Part shown: positions 1 through 6,800 of the stretch, in pieces
Position numbering within the stretch: position 1 is the first letter of the stretch
Layout of the letters: each line of letters opens with the position of its first letter
Source: Ectothiorhodospiraceae bacterium
GTDB lineage: Bacteria > Pseudomonadota > Gammaproteobacteria > Thiohalomonadales > Thiohalomonadaceae
Direction: 5' to 3'
DNA: 21,696 nucleotides
Assembly (NCBI GenBank): GCA_007125455.1
Contig: SLDE01000031.1
Coordinates: 1 to 21,696 of the forward strand
Translations under genes and position numbers: made by a program
Notes under the pieces: generated by a model
What the model saw: the letters and a program-made list of their open reading frames with translations, nothing else
Told to the model about the DNA's origin: nothing
Databases searched by the model: none

Positions 1-122
1 GCGAGTGCGAGAGAAGGCAAAAAATGGCGAAAAAGCGGAGTTTACAAGTAGTAAATGAGCATTTTGAGCCATTTTTTAACGCACTATCGCGCCGCATGAG
101 TAGAATTTCAACAGCCTGTTAG
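1..122. repeat. Right-hand part of a dispersed inverted-end repeat element (cut by the window start)
   Basis: This stretch shares both of its ends with the element at 16640-16774. GCGAGTGCGA is at 1-10 (and 16665-16674). TAACGC, CTATCGCGCCGCATGAG and AACAGCCTGTTAG run from 77 to 122 (and 16730-16774). The middle differs. Here it holds a 10-bp perfect inverted repeat, AAAAAATGGC at 19-28 and GCCATTTTTT at 68-77, which would form a large hairpin. The left terminal arm should lie just before the window. The right end overlaps the stop codon of the leftward DUF1841 gene (TTA at 119-121). No coding capacity is seen, so it is probably a non-autonomous, MITE-like or REP-like element. Confidence 0.75.
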
Positions 123-544
123 AGCCTACGCAGACACTCCAGGTAGCTCATTTCGTCCGGTGCTTGGCCACTGCGCTGAGCCTCCCACAGCGCGCTGCCC
201 AGGCACTCCATCATACGGTGTTCGGCTTCGTGAGCATCGCCCAGGCGCAGCCCGAGGGCGTGGTGCAGGGCACGAATACCGACGGGACGATCGGTGGCGA
301 CCTGCTCGTGCAAGGCCAGGTGCATCCCCATGTGCATGAAGGGGTTGGACTGGCCCTGCTCTGGGCCAAACTCACTGCCCAGCGCCTGTTCCTCGTCTGC
401 CAGCATCGTCTGATACTCGGGATGCATCAGGATCACCTGGGCGATGATCTGCTCCATTGGCTCCATGGACTCGCCACGCTGCTGTTTGCCCCACACCTGT
501 ACATAAAAGCGGCGCAACTCGTCGCGGTTTTGTGAGTAAAACAT
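119..544 (-). CDS. DUF1841 family protein
   Basis: This encodes a 141-residue soluble protein with no signal peptide or membrane segment. The opening MFYSQNRDELRRFYVQVW, the HPEY motif near residue 41 and the NPFMHMGMHLALHEQ block (from about residue 67) fit DUF1841, a small proteobacterial family without an assigned biochemical role. The His- and Met-rich middle (HMGMHLALHEQ, then RALHHALG and HEAEHRMMECL) could suggest metal binding, but that is only inference. It starts 4 bases after the end of nth with GGAG upstream, so it is very likely cotranscribed with nth and follows it. The TAA stop lies inside the end of the repeat element at 1-122, so the last codons border repeat-derived DNA. The family call is fairly sure and the function is unknown. 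Confidence 0.85.
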   Translation of the reverse strand: MFYSQNRDELRRFYVQVWGKQQRGESMEPMEQIIAQVILMHPEYQTMLADEEQALGSEFGPEQGQSNPFMHMGMHLALHEQVATDRPVGIRALHHALGLRLGDAHEAEHRMMECLGSALWEAQRSGQAPDEMSYLECLRRL

Positions 545-548
545 TGGG

Positions 549-1181
549 CTACTCCGTCTTGTGTTTGTATTCGCACAGGTCTTCGATGATACAGGCGGCG
601 CACTTGGGCTTGCGCGCCACGCAGGTATAGCGCCCGTGCAGGATCAGCCAGTGGTGGGCGTCGAGGAGAAACTCTTGGGGAATAAGTTTGAGCAGTTTCT
701 TCTCCACCTCCAGCACGGTCTTGCCGGGGGCGATGCGGGTGCGATTGGCGACCCGGAAGATGTGGGTATCCACTGCCATGGTGGGCTGACCAAAGGCGGT
801 GTTGAGTACCACGTTGGCGGTCTTGCGACCCACCCCCGGCAGGGCTTCCAGGGCGGCGCGTTCCTGGGGCACTTCGCTACCGTGTTGGGTAACCAGTATT
901 TGACAGGCCTTGATGATGTTGGCCGCCTTGCTGTTGAACAGGCCGATGGTCTTTATGTACTCCTTGAGTCCCGCTTCGCCCAGCGCGAGGATCGCCTCGG
1001 GGGTGTTGGCCACCGGAAAAAGCTTGGCGGTGGCCTTGTTAACCCCCTTGTCGGTGGCCTGGGCGGAGAGGGTCACCGCCACCAGCAGTTCAAACGGGGT
1101 ACTGTAGTTCAGCTCGGTACGGGGCTCGGGGTTTTCCGCGCGCAGGCGGGTAAAGATCTCGGTGCGCTTGAGTTTGTTCAT
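549..1181 (-). CDS. nth: Endonuclease III, DNA glycosylase/AP lyase
   Basis: This bifunctional base-excision repair enzyme removes oxidised pyrimidines and cleaves the abasic site by beta-elimination. The 210 residues carry every hallmark. The helix-hairpin-helix LPGVGRKTA (114-122) holds the catalytic Lys120. Asp138 lies in AVDTHIFRV. The C-terminal 4Fe-4S loop has Cys187, Cys194, Cys197 and Cys203 in C-X6-C-X2-C-X5-C spacing. These positions match the numbering I remember for E. coli Nth, which supports the chosen ATG. The gene leads a leftward pair with the DUF1841 gene, 4 bases apart. About 100 bases separate it from the start of the divergent Dnr-like regulator. In E. coli, nth sits at the end of the rsx operon, so the neighbourhood here is different. 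Confidence 0.97.
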   Translation of the reverse strand: MNKLKRTEIFTRLRAENPEPRTELNYSTPFELLVAVTLSAQATDKGVNKATAKLFPVANTPEAILALGEAGLKEYIKTIGLFNSKAANIIKACQILVTQHGSEVPQERAALEALPGVGRKTANVVLNTAFGQPTMAVDTHIFRVANRTRIAPGKTVLEVEKKLLKLIPQEFLLDAHHWLILHGRYTCVARKPKCAACIIEDLCEYKHKTE

Positions 1182-1282
1182 CGTCGGGTTTGTGCTTGAG
1201 CGGTTGGGGTCGCTTACTTTAGCAAATGCGCGCGGCGCTTGCGCGCTTGTGTCGTAGCCTGGGCATGGCCATAATCGCCGTT

Positions 1283-1975
1283 ATGAGCTTGCCAAAATCC
1301 TGTATCCAGCCACTGCGTAGCCATTCGCTCTTCTCTGCGTTGGAAGACGAACAGTTTGCTCACGTCATTGAACGGGCGAGTTGCCTCCAGTTGATGCCAG
1401 ACGAGCACCTGTTTCACGCCGGGCAGGCGGCGGAGCAGTTTTTTCTGGTCCTTTCTGGCCAGATGAAGCTTTATCGCTTAGCCCCCACCGGGGCAGAGAA
1501 GGTGATCGAGATCATCCGCCCGCAGCAGACCTTTGCCGAGGCGCTGATGTTTCTTGAGCTGCCTAGCTACCCGGTGGAGGCCCAGGCGCTGGGGGCGGTT
1601 GCCCTGGTGGCACTGCCAAACCGGCCCTATTTGGAGGTGTTGGCGCAGTCCCCACAGACCAGCTTTCATGTGATGGCGGGGCTAAGTGTGCGCCTCAAGC
1701 AGTTGCTTGGCGAGATCGATGCCCTGACCTTGCAAAATGCCACCCTGCGGGTGGTCAACTACCTGCTTTACCTGTTGCCCGAGGGCATGGGAAGGGGGGA
1801 AAGCGCACGGATCACCCTGCCAGCGGCCAAGCAGGTGATCGCCTCACGGCTGTCGGTGCAGCCGGAGACCTTCTCACGGATCCTTTCCTCCCTGAGCGCC
1901 AAGGGGCTGATCAGTGTCGACGGCCTGGCGATTCGGATCCACGACCTGCCCGCACTACGCCTCTATAACGCATAA
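1283..1975 (+). CDS. Crp/Fnr-family regulator, Dnr-like
   Basis: This is a 230-residue transcription factor with an N-terminal cyclic-nucleotide-binding-type beta barrel (about 10-125), a long dimer helix (about 125-150) and a C-terminal winged helix (about 160-225). It resembles Dnr of Pseudomonas, the haem-dependent NO sensor of denitrification. SHSLF near the N-terminus, TFAEALMFLELPSY in the barrel and the recognition helix QPETFSRIL are all close to the Dnr equivalents. The Cys cluster of an oxygen-sensing Fnr is absent. The E..SR pattern of the recognition helix predicts an Fnr-type site, TTGAT-N4-ATCAA. I chose the ATG at 1283 because it puts 12 residues before SHSLF, as in Dnr. The frame is open from an ATG at 1226, and neither start has a clear ribosome site. 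No denitrification genes are nearby, so its target is unknown. Confidence 0.85.
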   Translation: MSLPKSCIQPLRSHSLFSALEDEQFAHVIERASCLQLMPDEHLFHAGQAAEQFFLVLSGQMKLYRLAPTGAEKVIEIIRPQQTFAEALMFLELPSYPVEAQALGAVALVALPNRPYLEVLAQSPQTSFHVMAGLSVRLKQLLGEIDALTLQNATLRVVNYLLYLLPEGMGRGESARITLPAAKQVIASRLSVQPETFSRILSSLSAKGLISVDGLAIRIHDLPALRLYNA

Positions 1976-2032
1976 CAGCGGCCCCTTCTCTTGAGAAATC
2001 GACTTTACTATGGGTGAGAATAGGTTTTAGCT

Positions 2033-2081
2033 CCCATTTCCCATTTCCCATTTCCCATTTCCCATTCCCCATTCCCCATTC
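2033..2081. repeat. Heptanucleotide tandem repeat, (CCCATTY)7
   Basis: There are seven uninterrupted 7-base units: four CCCATTT followed by three CCCATTC. They lie between the 3' ends of the Dnr-like gene (+) and the Cys-cluster gene (-). On the minus strand this reads as G-runs of three or four spaced by AAT or AAAT, which can form a G-quadruplex in the 3' end of the leftward transcript. The copy number is likely to vary between strains. Confidence 0.9.
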
Positions 2082-2089
2082 CCTACCCG

Positions 2090-2776
2090 CTACATCCCTT
2101 CGCGCAGTGTGACCAATAGCTTGGCGACGATATCCTCGATCCCCATCTCTACGATGCTGCTGATGGAGACAAAGGTTTGCATCGCATTGATGTTGGCATC
2201 CTCTTTGGAGGCCTGACGCAGGCGTTTCATCAGCGCAACATTGACCGTCTTTAGCTCCCGGTAGAGCTCCTGTAGACCGTGCATCTCCCAGTCGGCGGCG
2301 GCAATCCCTTCTCGTTGTTTGAGGTATTGACGGATCAGGTAGGTGCCTGCCATGCGGTGCACTGTCTCTTCCAGGCTGGCGAAGGGCAGGTGGAACTCGG
2401 CCAGCGGCTGCAGGCGCGAGAGGATGGGACAGGAACCGGAGGCCATGATCAGCCCAAACAGCGAGCGCAGGATGTTCTGCATATCGCTGTTCTTGAAGTA
2501 GCTACGTTCGCGGGTGTGCACCCATACATCGGCCCGTTCGATGGACGGGGTGTTGGCAAAGTGCTGGGCGATGTCCGCCGAGTCGATCGCCGCCGGACAG
2601 TATTCCACCTCGGCGGGGTCGAGCGGGCAGTTGCTGCACTGACAATAACCCAGCCGGGCCCACTCGGGGTGGGCCTGGCCATTGAACTGGCGGGCGTCCT
2701 TGGGACGATGGATATCCACCTGATAGCGCCATTCGCTGCTATCGTGCAGTTGCAGCTGGTAGGTGATTAACTCCAT
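2090..2776 (-). CDS. Unrecognised protein with an N-terminal Cys cluster
   Basis: I do not recognise this 228-residue protein. It begins with a beta-rich stretch (MELITYQLQLHDSSEWRYQV). A Cys cluster follows, GYCQCSNCPLD and then YCPAA: Cys45-X-Cys47-X2-Cys50-X9-Cys60, which looks like a metal-binding site. After residue 90 it is mostly helical (YFKNSDMQNILRSLFGLIMA, then an ASGSCPILSRLQPLAEFHLP segment). No signal peptide or clear membrane segment is seen. It starts 24 bases after the PhoH-family gene with a strong AAGGAG site 8 bases before ATG, so it is probably the last gene of a bcp/phoH/this-gene run. It is followed by a heptamer tandem repeat. It is a real gene by its length, codon use and ribosome site. 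The function is unknown. Confidence 0.8.
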   Translation of the reverse strand: MELITYQLQLHDSSEWRYQVDIHRPKDARQFNGQAHPEWARLGYCQCSNCPLDPAEVEYCPAAIDSADIAQHFANTPSIERADVWVHTRERSYFKNSDMQNILRSLFGLIMASGSCPILSRLQPLAEFHLPFASLEETVHRMAGTYLIRQYLKQREGIAAADWEMHGLQELYRELKTVNVALMKRLRQASKEDANINAMQTFVSISSIVEMGIEDIVAKLLVTLREGM

Positions 2777-2800
2777 CCCTGTCTCCTTCCTGTAACGGGC

Positions 2801-4198
2801 CTAGAGGATGTCCGAAGCGTAGTCGGCCAGGCGCGAGCGTTCGCCACGGGTGAGGGTCATGTGGCCACTATGCTCCCATTGCTTGAAACGATCCACCACG
2901 TAGGTCAGGCCTGAGTTGGTCTCGGTCAGGTAGGGGGTGTCGATCTGGGCGATGTTGCCCAGGCAGACCACCTTGGTGCCAGGGCCGGCGCGGGTGATCA
3001 GGGTCTTCATCTGTTTGGAGGTGAGGTTCTGTGCCTCGTCGAGGATGAGAAATTTATTGAGGAAGGTGCGCCCGCGCATGAAGTTGAGCGAGCGTACCTT
3101 GATGCGCTTGCTGAGCAGGTCCTGGGTGGCGGCCCGTTCCCAGTCACTGTTGTGCTCGGATTGGGTCAATACCTCCAGGTTATCCATCAGTGCGCCCATC
3201 CACGGGGTCATCTTCTCTTCTTCGGTGCCAGGTAGGAAGCCGATGTCTTCACCCACCGGGATGGTGACACGGGTCATGATGATCTCGGAGTAGCGCTTGT
3301 CTTCCAACACCTGGGCCAGCCCGGCGGCGAGGGTGAGCAGGGTCTTGCCGGTACCGGCCTGGCCGACCAGGCTGACAAAGTCGACCTCCGGGTCCATTAG
3401 CAGGTTGAGGGCAAAGTTCTGCTCGCGGTTGCGCGCCATGATGCCCCACACGTTATGGTTGGGGGTAGTGAAGTCGCGGGTGGTCTCGATGGTGGCGTCA
3501 TCGCCTTCCACCTTGCGCACAATGGCCTCAAAACCCTCTTCCTCGGGCAGATGAATGAACTGATTGGGATACCATTCCTCGGTATCCGGGCCACTGAGCT
3601 TATAAAAGGTACGTCCCTCTTCCTGCCAGGAGGCCATCTCCTTGCTGTGCTGCTCCCAGAAGTCGGCGGAGAGTTCATCCATGCCGCGATAGAGCAGTTC
3701 TACATCTTCCAGCACCTGATCGTTGCGGTAGTCTTCGGAGTGAATCCCGAGGATCGCCGCCTTGATACGCATGTTGGTGTCTTTGGAGACCAGGGTGACC
3801 TGGCGCTGGGGAAACTGCTCCTTGAGCGACAGCACGGTGGCCAGGATACTGTTGTCCGACTTGCCTCCGGGCAGGTTGGAGGGCAGGCGGGTATCGACGG
3901 TTTGGGTTTGGAAGTAGAGGTGGCCACTGGCTACCTTGCTGCTGGGGACCATGCCGCCCTGGGTGAGGGGTACCCCCTCATCGACCGCCGCGATGTCGAT
4001 GCCGATCATCAGGTCGTCCATAAAACGGCTTGCCTGACGGGCATTGCGCGAGACCTCGGAGTGGCCCTTTTTGTTGTTATCCAGCTCCTCTAGCACCACC
4101 ATCGGCAAGAAGATATCGTGCTCCTGAAAGCGAAACAGGGCGGTGGGATCATGCATCAAGACATTGGTATCGAGGACAAACAGGCGGGTATCGGACAT
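2801..4198 (-). CDS. PhoH family ATPase with N-terminal PIN domain
   Basis: This two-domain protein (465 residues) joins a PIN-type nuclease domain (about 1-140) to a PhoH ATPase domain (about 240-460). PIN acidic residues are visible in FVLDTNVLMHD (Asp10), KSDNS (Asp115) and VSKDTNM (Asp140). The ATPase has Walker A GQAGTGKT (279-286) and Walker B FLILDEAQ (about 383-390), followed by the PhoH-typical CLGNIAQID. Such PIN-PhoH (PhoH2 or YlaK-like) proteins are thought to be RNA helicase/RNase enzymes, but the role in this lineage is not established. I chose the ATG at 4198 because the PIN domain starts directly after it. An in-frame ATG 15 bases upstream has no ribosome site. It lies 67 bases downstream of bcp and 24 bases upstream of the Cys-cluster gene. 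Confidence 0.93.
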   Translation of the reverse strand: MSDTRLFVLDTNVLMHDPTALFRFQEHDIFLPMVVLEELDNNKKGHSEVSRNARQASRFMDDLMIGIDIAAVDEGVPLTQGGMVPSSKVASGHLYFQTQTVDTRLPSNLPGGKSDNSILATVLSLKEQFPQRQVTLVSKDTNMRIKAAILGIHSEDYRNDQVLEDVELLYRGMDELSADFWEQHSKEMASWQEEGRTFYKLSGPDTEEWYPNQFIHLPEEEGFEAIVRKVEGDDATIETTRDFTTPNHNVWGIMARNREQNFALNLLMDPEVDFVSLVGQAGTGKTLLTLAAGLAQVLEDKRYSEIIMTRVTIPVGEDIGFLPGTEEEKMTPWMGALMDNLEVLTQSEHNSDWERAATQDLLSKRIKVRSLNFMRGRTFLNKFLILDEAQNLTSKQMKTLITRAGPGTKVVCLGNIAQIDTPYLTETNSGLTYVVDRFKQWEHSGHMTLTRGERSRLADYASDIL

Positions 4199-4265
4199 AC
4201 AGTGGGATTCCATGTGGTTATATGCTTAATCAAACATTACCGGATTCGTCGCTGTGACGCCAGCA

Positions 4266-4736
4266 TCAGCCCAGCCCTCGCACCGCTTCCAGCACCTCGG
4301 CCACATGCCCCGCGACCTTGACCTTGCGCCACTCCCGGCGCAGCTTACCTTCGGTATCGATGAGGAAGGTACTGCGCTCAATGCCCATCACCTTGCGCCC
4401 GTACAGGTTTTTTTCCTTGATCACATCAAACAACTGGCAGAGGGTCTCATCCTTGTCGGATAGCAGTTCGAAGGGGAAGCCCTGCTTGGCCTTGAAGTTT
4501 TCATGGGACTTGATGCCGTCGCGCGAGACACCGAGGATCTCGGTGTTGAGCCCCTGGAAGGCCTCGTAGTGATCGCGAAAGTCTTGCCCCTCGGTGGTAC
4601 AGCCGGGGGTGCTGTCCTTGGGGTAGAAGTAGATAACCACGTTCTTGCCGCGTAATTGCTCCAGGCTGATCTCCTGCTCGCCGGTGGCCGGCAGGGTGAA
4701 GTTGGGGACGGACTCGTTCAGGGTGACAGTGTTCAT
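4266..4736 (-). CDS. bcp: Thioredoxin-dependent peroxiredoxin, Bcp/PrxQ type
   Basis: This cytoplasmic thiol peroxidase reduces hydrogen peroxide and organic hydroperoxides with thioredoxin as donor. The 156-residue length is typical for Bcp. The peroxidatic Cys46 is in YPKDSTPGCTTEG, and the family Arg is in the later GIERSTFLID block. The resolving Cys that E. coli Bcp has five residues later is absent (the motif reads CTTEGQDFRD). Cys100 in ETLCQLFD is the only other Cys, so the enzyme may be 1-Cys or use Cys100. A GAGGAG site lies 5 bases before the ATG. From memory, E. coli also has bcp next to gcvR and divergent from dapA, and the same order is kept here across a 464-base repeat-filled gap. 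Confidence 0.94.
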   Translation of the reverse strand: MNTVTLNESVPNFTLPATGEQEISLEQLRGKNVVIYFYPKDSTPGCTTEGQDFRDHYEAFQGLNTEILGVSRDGIKSHENFKAKQGFPFELLSDKDETLCQLFDVIKEKNLYGRKVMGIERSTFLIDTEGKLRREWRKVKVAGHVAEVLEAVRGLG

Positions 4737-4872
4737 GCTTGCTCCTCAATATAGTTCTGATCCAGGCACCGAGTGGATAGCCACAAGCGTTGATATGTGT
4801 TGGCTGTGCGGTGGATTCAATTCCCCACCCCACTTCAACCGGGTTGTCGGTATCACGCATAACCAAGCCAAA

Positions 4873-5035
4873 GGGGGGCGAGGGAAAGGGGGCGAGGGTT
4901 GGTGTGCGCGGGGCGCACGGTCTTTTTGATATAAAATCCACCCGCAACGCGGGTACATCCCCTCGTCACGCGTTCCCCCGTATCTCGTCGCCTAACTGCT
5001 CGCCCCCTTTATCCCCTCCCCCCTCAAGGGGCGAG
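4873..5035. repeat. Imperfect inverted arms with a G-quadruplex motif
   Basis: The left arm at 4873-4898 reads G6-CGA-G3-AAA-G5-CGA-G3, a strong four-run G-quadruplex motif on the plus strand. The right arm at 4999-5023 is its near reverse complement (CTCGCCCCC, TTTATCCCC, TCCCCCC). The right arm also forms a smaller hairpin: CTCGCCCC at 4999-5006 pairs with GGGGCGAG at 5028-5035. Together they enclose about 100 bases, like the ends of a small non-coding element. Confidence 0.6.
4904..4927 (+). terminator. Terminator-like hairpin with no gene upstream
   Basis: A perfect 6-bp stem GTGCGC/GCGCAC with a GGG loop is followed, after two bases, by TCTTTTT. In the plus direction this is a plausible intrinsic terminator. 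Both flanking genes run leftward, so no plus-strand gene needs it. It sits between the G-rich inverted arms and may belong to that element. Confidence 0.4.
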
Positions 5036-5048
5036 TAGATGCAAGCTT

Positions 5049-5080
5049 TCAACACAGAGGGCACAGAGCACACAGAGAAA
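5049..5080. repeat. CACAGAGG-type dispersed repeat, copy 1
   Basis: The sequence runs TTCAACACAGAGG, GCACAGAG, CACACAGAGAAA. It is a near tandem of an 8-10 base CACAGAGN unit. Related stretches occur at 8671-8703, 11640-11727, 13718-13749 and 13859-13885, always between genes. Confidence 0.65.
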
Positions 5081-5092
5081 ACCCCATGCCAT

Positions 5093-5160
5093 GTCGGTCG
5101 GCCTTTAGGCCGACAGGCGCTTGGCTACTATCCACGATGTCGGGCTGAAGCCCGACCTAC
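5093..5160. repeat. Pair of REP-like hairpins (BIME-like)
   Basis: There are two perfect 8-bp stems with 2-base loops 24 bases apart: GTCGGCCT-TT-AGGCCGAC at 5097-5114 and GTCGGGCT-GA-AGCCCGAC at 5139-5156, the second followed by CTACA. The shared GTCGG..CCGAC ends and the paired layout resemble REP/BIME elements, which in other bacteria are linked to RAYT (REP-associated tyrosine) transposases. They lie just beyond the end of gcvR and could protect or terminate its transcript. Confidence 0.75.
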
Positions 5161-5200
5161 ATAATGCCTGGCTGGGGTAGTTACCCCGCTTGCCGCTTGT

Positions 5201-5743
5201 TTATCCCTTGCTCGGCTCCAGCAGGCCGTCCAGGTTGAGGCTGTCGCACAAGTCGAGAAACTCCTCGCGCAAGCGGGCAATGGATTGCTCGGCGGGGATG
5301 TTGACGGTCAGGCTGGCACTGAACATCGCTGTGCCAGTGTGGGCCGCACGGTAACAGTCGGTGTGCAGGTCCTGGATGTTGATATGGCGATTGGAGAAGA
5401 ATTCTGCCAGTTGGCTAACGATCCCCGGATGGTCCAGTGCGATGACATTGACCGCATAGGGGAGGGTGCTGCCCAGCTGGGTTTGTTCGCTGGTGCGTTT
5501 GCACAGCAGGGTCAGTTCCAGGCGTTCGGCCACGGCGGGTAGCTGGCTCTCCAGCTTGGCGATGGCATCCCAACTGCCTTCGACCATCATCTGGATGGCG
5601 AACTCCCCGCCGAGGATGCTCATGCGGCTATCGAGGATGTTGGCTCCCAGTTCGGTTACCGGCTGGGTCAGCTGGCTGACGATACCAGGGCAATCCTGGC
5701 CCAGGGCGGAGACGACCAGATACTGCTTGTTGGGTGTGTTCAT
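5201..5743 (-). CDS. gcvR: GcvR-like tandem ACT-domain regulator
   Basis: This 180-residue protein has two ACT domains. The first is at about 6-80 (QYLVVSALGQDCPGIVSQLT) and the second at about 92-170 (YAVNVIALDHPGIVSQLAEFF, then HINIQDL). It has no DNA-binding domain. In E. coli, GcvR represses glycine-cleavage genes by binding the activator GcvA. No gcvA or gcv genes are in this window, so the partner is unknown. I chose the ATG at 5743, where the first ACT strand follows closely and AGG lies 8 bases upstream. The frame is open from 5827 but the extra 28 residues look non-coding. It is divergent from dapA and upstream of bcp, as remembered for E. coli. The ACT assignment is sure and the precise GcvR role is inferred from context. 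Confidence 0.88.
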   Translation of the reverse strand: MNTPNKQYLVVSALGQDCPGIVSQLTQPVTELGANILDSRMSILGGEFAIQMMVEGSWDAIAKLESQLPAVAERLELTLLCKRTSEQTQLGSTLPYAVNVIALDHPGIVSQLAEFFSNRHINIQDLHTDCYRAAHTGTAMFSASLTVNIPAEQSIARLREEFLDLCDSLNLDGLLEPSKG

Positions 5744-5843
5744 GCGCGTGACCTGTGCGGCTGTATGGTTTGGGCCACAGTCTAGCGCTATTCCCTGCTC
5801 AGGGGCCAGAGGGGAATGGGCTAACACTGGGGAGAATGCGCTC

Positions 5844-5872
5844 TTGTCAGATCAGGGGCACCCAAGTAGTAT
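5844..5872 (+). promoter_or_regulatory. Probable sigma-70 promoter of dapA
   Basis: TTGTCA at 5844-5849 and TAGTAT at 5867-5872 are separated by 17 bases, an ideal spacing. The -35 box matches the consensus at 5 of 6 positions and the -10 box at 4 of 6. Transcription would start near 5879, leaving a leader of about 27 bases with GGAGA before the dapA ATG. Confidence 0.5.
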
Positions 5873-5905
5873 GCGCGTTTGATCTTTTCTCTGTTGGAGA
5901 GCGGC

Positions 5906-6781
5906 ATGTTTCACGGCAGTATGGTGGCATTGGTTACCCCCATGCAGGCAGATGGCAGCGTGGATGAAGCCAGTCTGGAAAAATTGGTGGAATTCCATGT
6001 GCAAAACGGTACCGATGCGCTAGTGGTAACGGGTACCACCGGAGAAGCCTCCACCCTCGACGAGGAGGAGCATTGCCGGGTGATCCGCCAGGTGGTCGAC
6101 TGGGTCGCCGGGCGTTTGCCGGTGATCGCCGGTACCGGCGCCAACTCCACCCGCGAGGCGATCGAGTTGACCCGCTGCGCGATGAAGGGGGGCGCCGATG
6201 CCTGCCTGCTGGTGACACCCTACTACATCAAGCCGACCCAGGAAGGGCTCTACCGTCACTTCCGCGCCGTGGCCGAGGCGGTACCGATCCCGCAGATCCT
6301 CTATAATGTGCCCGGACGCACCGCCTGCGACATGCACAACGATACCGTTGAGCGCCTGGCCAGCGTGTCGAACATTGTCGGTATCAAGGATGCCACCGGG
6401 GATATGACCCGTGGCAAGGATCTGATCGAACGCTGCGCAGACCGCCTGGATGTCTACAGCGGTGATGACGCAACCACCCTGGGGCTGATGCGCCTGGGGG
6501 GTAAGGGCGGGATCTCCGTGACCGCGAATGTGGCCCCTGGCGCAATGCACGAGATGTGTCGCCTGGCATTGGCAGGCGAGTTTGAACAGGCCGAGGCGAT
6601 CAACCAGCGCCTGATGCCGCTGCACCAGAAGCTGTTTGTCGAGGCCAATCCCATTCCGGTCAAATGGGCACTTAACCAAATGGGTCTGATCCCCAACGGG
6701 ATCCGCCTGCCGCTTACCGAGCTGTCGCCCGCCCACCACGACGTGGTGCGCGAGGCGCTGCACCAATCCGGCGTGTTGTAA
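5906..6781 (+). CDS. dapA: 4-Hydroxy-tetrahydrodipicolinate synthase
   Basis: DapA condenses pyruvate with aspartate semialdehyde, the first committed step of lysine and diaminopimelate synthesis. The 291 residues form one TIM barrel. Catalytic residues are visible at family positions: Thr44 and Thr45 in VTGTTGE, Tyr107 in TPYYIKP, Tyr133 in LYNVPGR, Arg138, and the Schiff-base Lys161 in GIKDATGD. I chose the ATG at 5906 because GGAGA lies 5 bases upstream, the protein begins MFHGSMVALVTPM as in the family, and this start gives the usual Lys161 numbering. The ATG at 5879 has no ribosome site. It is the first gene of a run with bamC (19 bases on), an MBL hydrolase and probably purC. Confidence 0.97.
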   Translation: MFHGSMVALVTPMQADGSVDEASLEKLVEFHVQNGTDALVVTGTTGEASTLDEEEHCRVIRQVVDWVAGRLPVIAGTGANSTREAIELTRCAMKGGADACLLVTPYYIKPTQEGLYRHFRAVAEAVPIPQILYNVPGRTACDMHNDTVERLASVSNIVGIKDATGDMTRGKDLIERCADRLDVYSGDDATTLGLMRLGGKGGISVTANVAPGAMHEMCRLALAGEFEQAEAINQRLMPLHQKLFVEANPIPVKWALNQMGLIPNGIRLPLTELSPAHHDVVREALHQSGVL

Positions 6782-6800
6782 GCCGAAGAGGAATCCCACA

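Larger units (their letters stand above)
4737..5200. other. Gene-free, repeat-rich gap between gcvR and bcp
   Basis: These 464 bases separate two leftward genes that are neighbours in related bacteria. I see no convincing gene. The longest frames are low in complexity and lack ribosome sites. From left to right it holds a short bcp leader, a G-rich arm (4873-4898), a terminator-like hairpin (4904-4927), a small ACCCGC/GCGGGT hairpin (4940-4954), the matching C-rich arm (4999-5035), a CACAGAGG-type repeat (5049-5080) and two REP-like hairpins (5097-5156). It reads as a landing site for several repeat families. Confidence 0.75.

Noticed and set aside
4266..4736. Missing resolving Cys in Bcp as a sign of altered enzyme
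   Set aside because: The CTTEG form of the motif is, as far as I recall, common in one Bcp/PrxQ subgroup, so this is likely ordinary variation.
4790..5038. An 82-codon plus-strand frame in the bcp-gcvR gap
   Set aside because: It runs through the G-rich arms and hairpins, ends in Pro/Ser-rich low complexity, and has no ribosome site.
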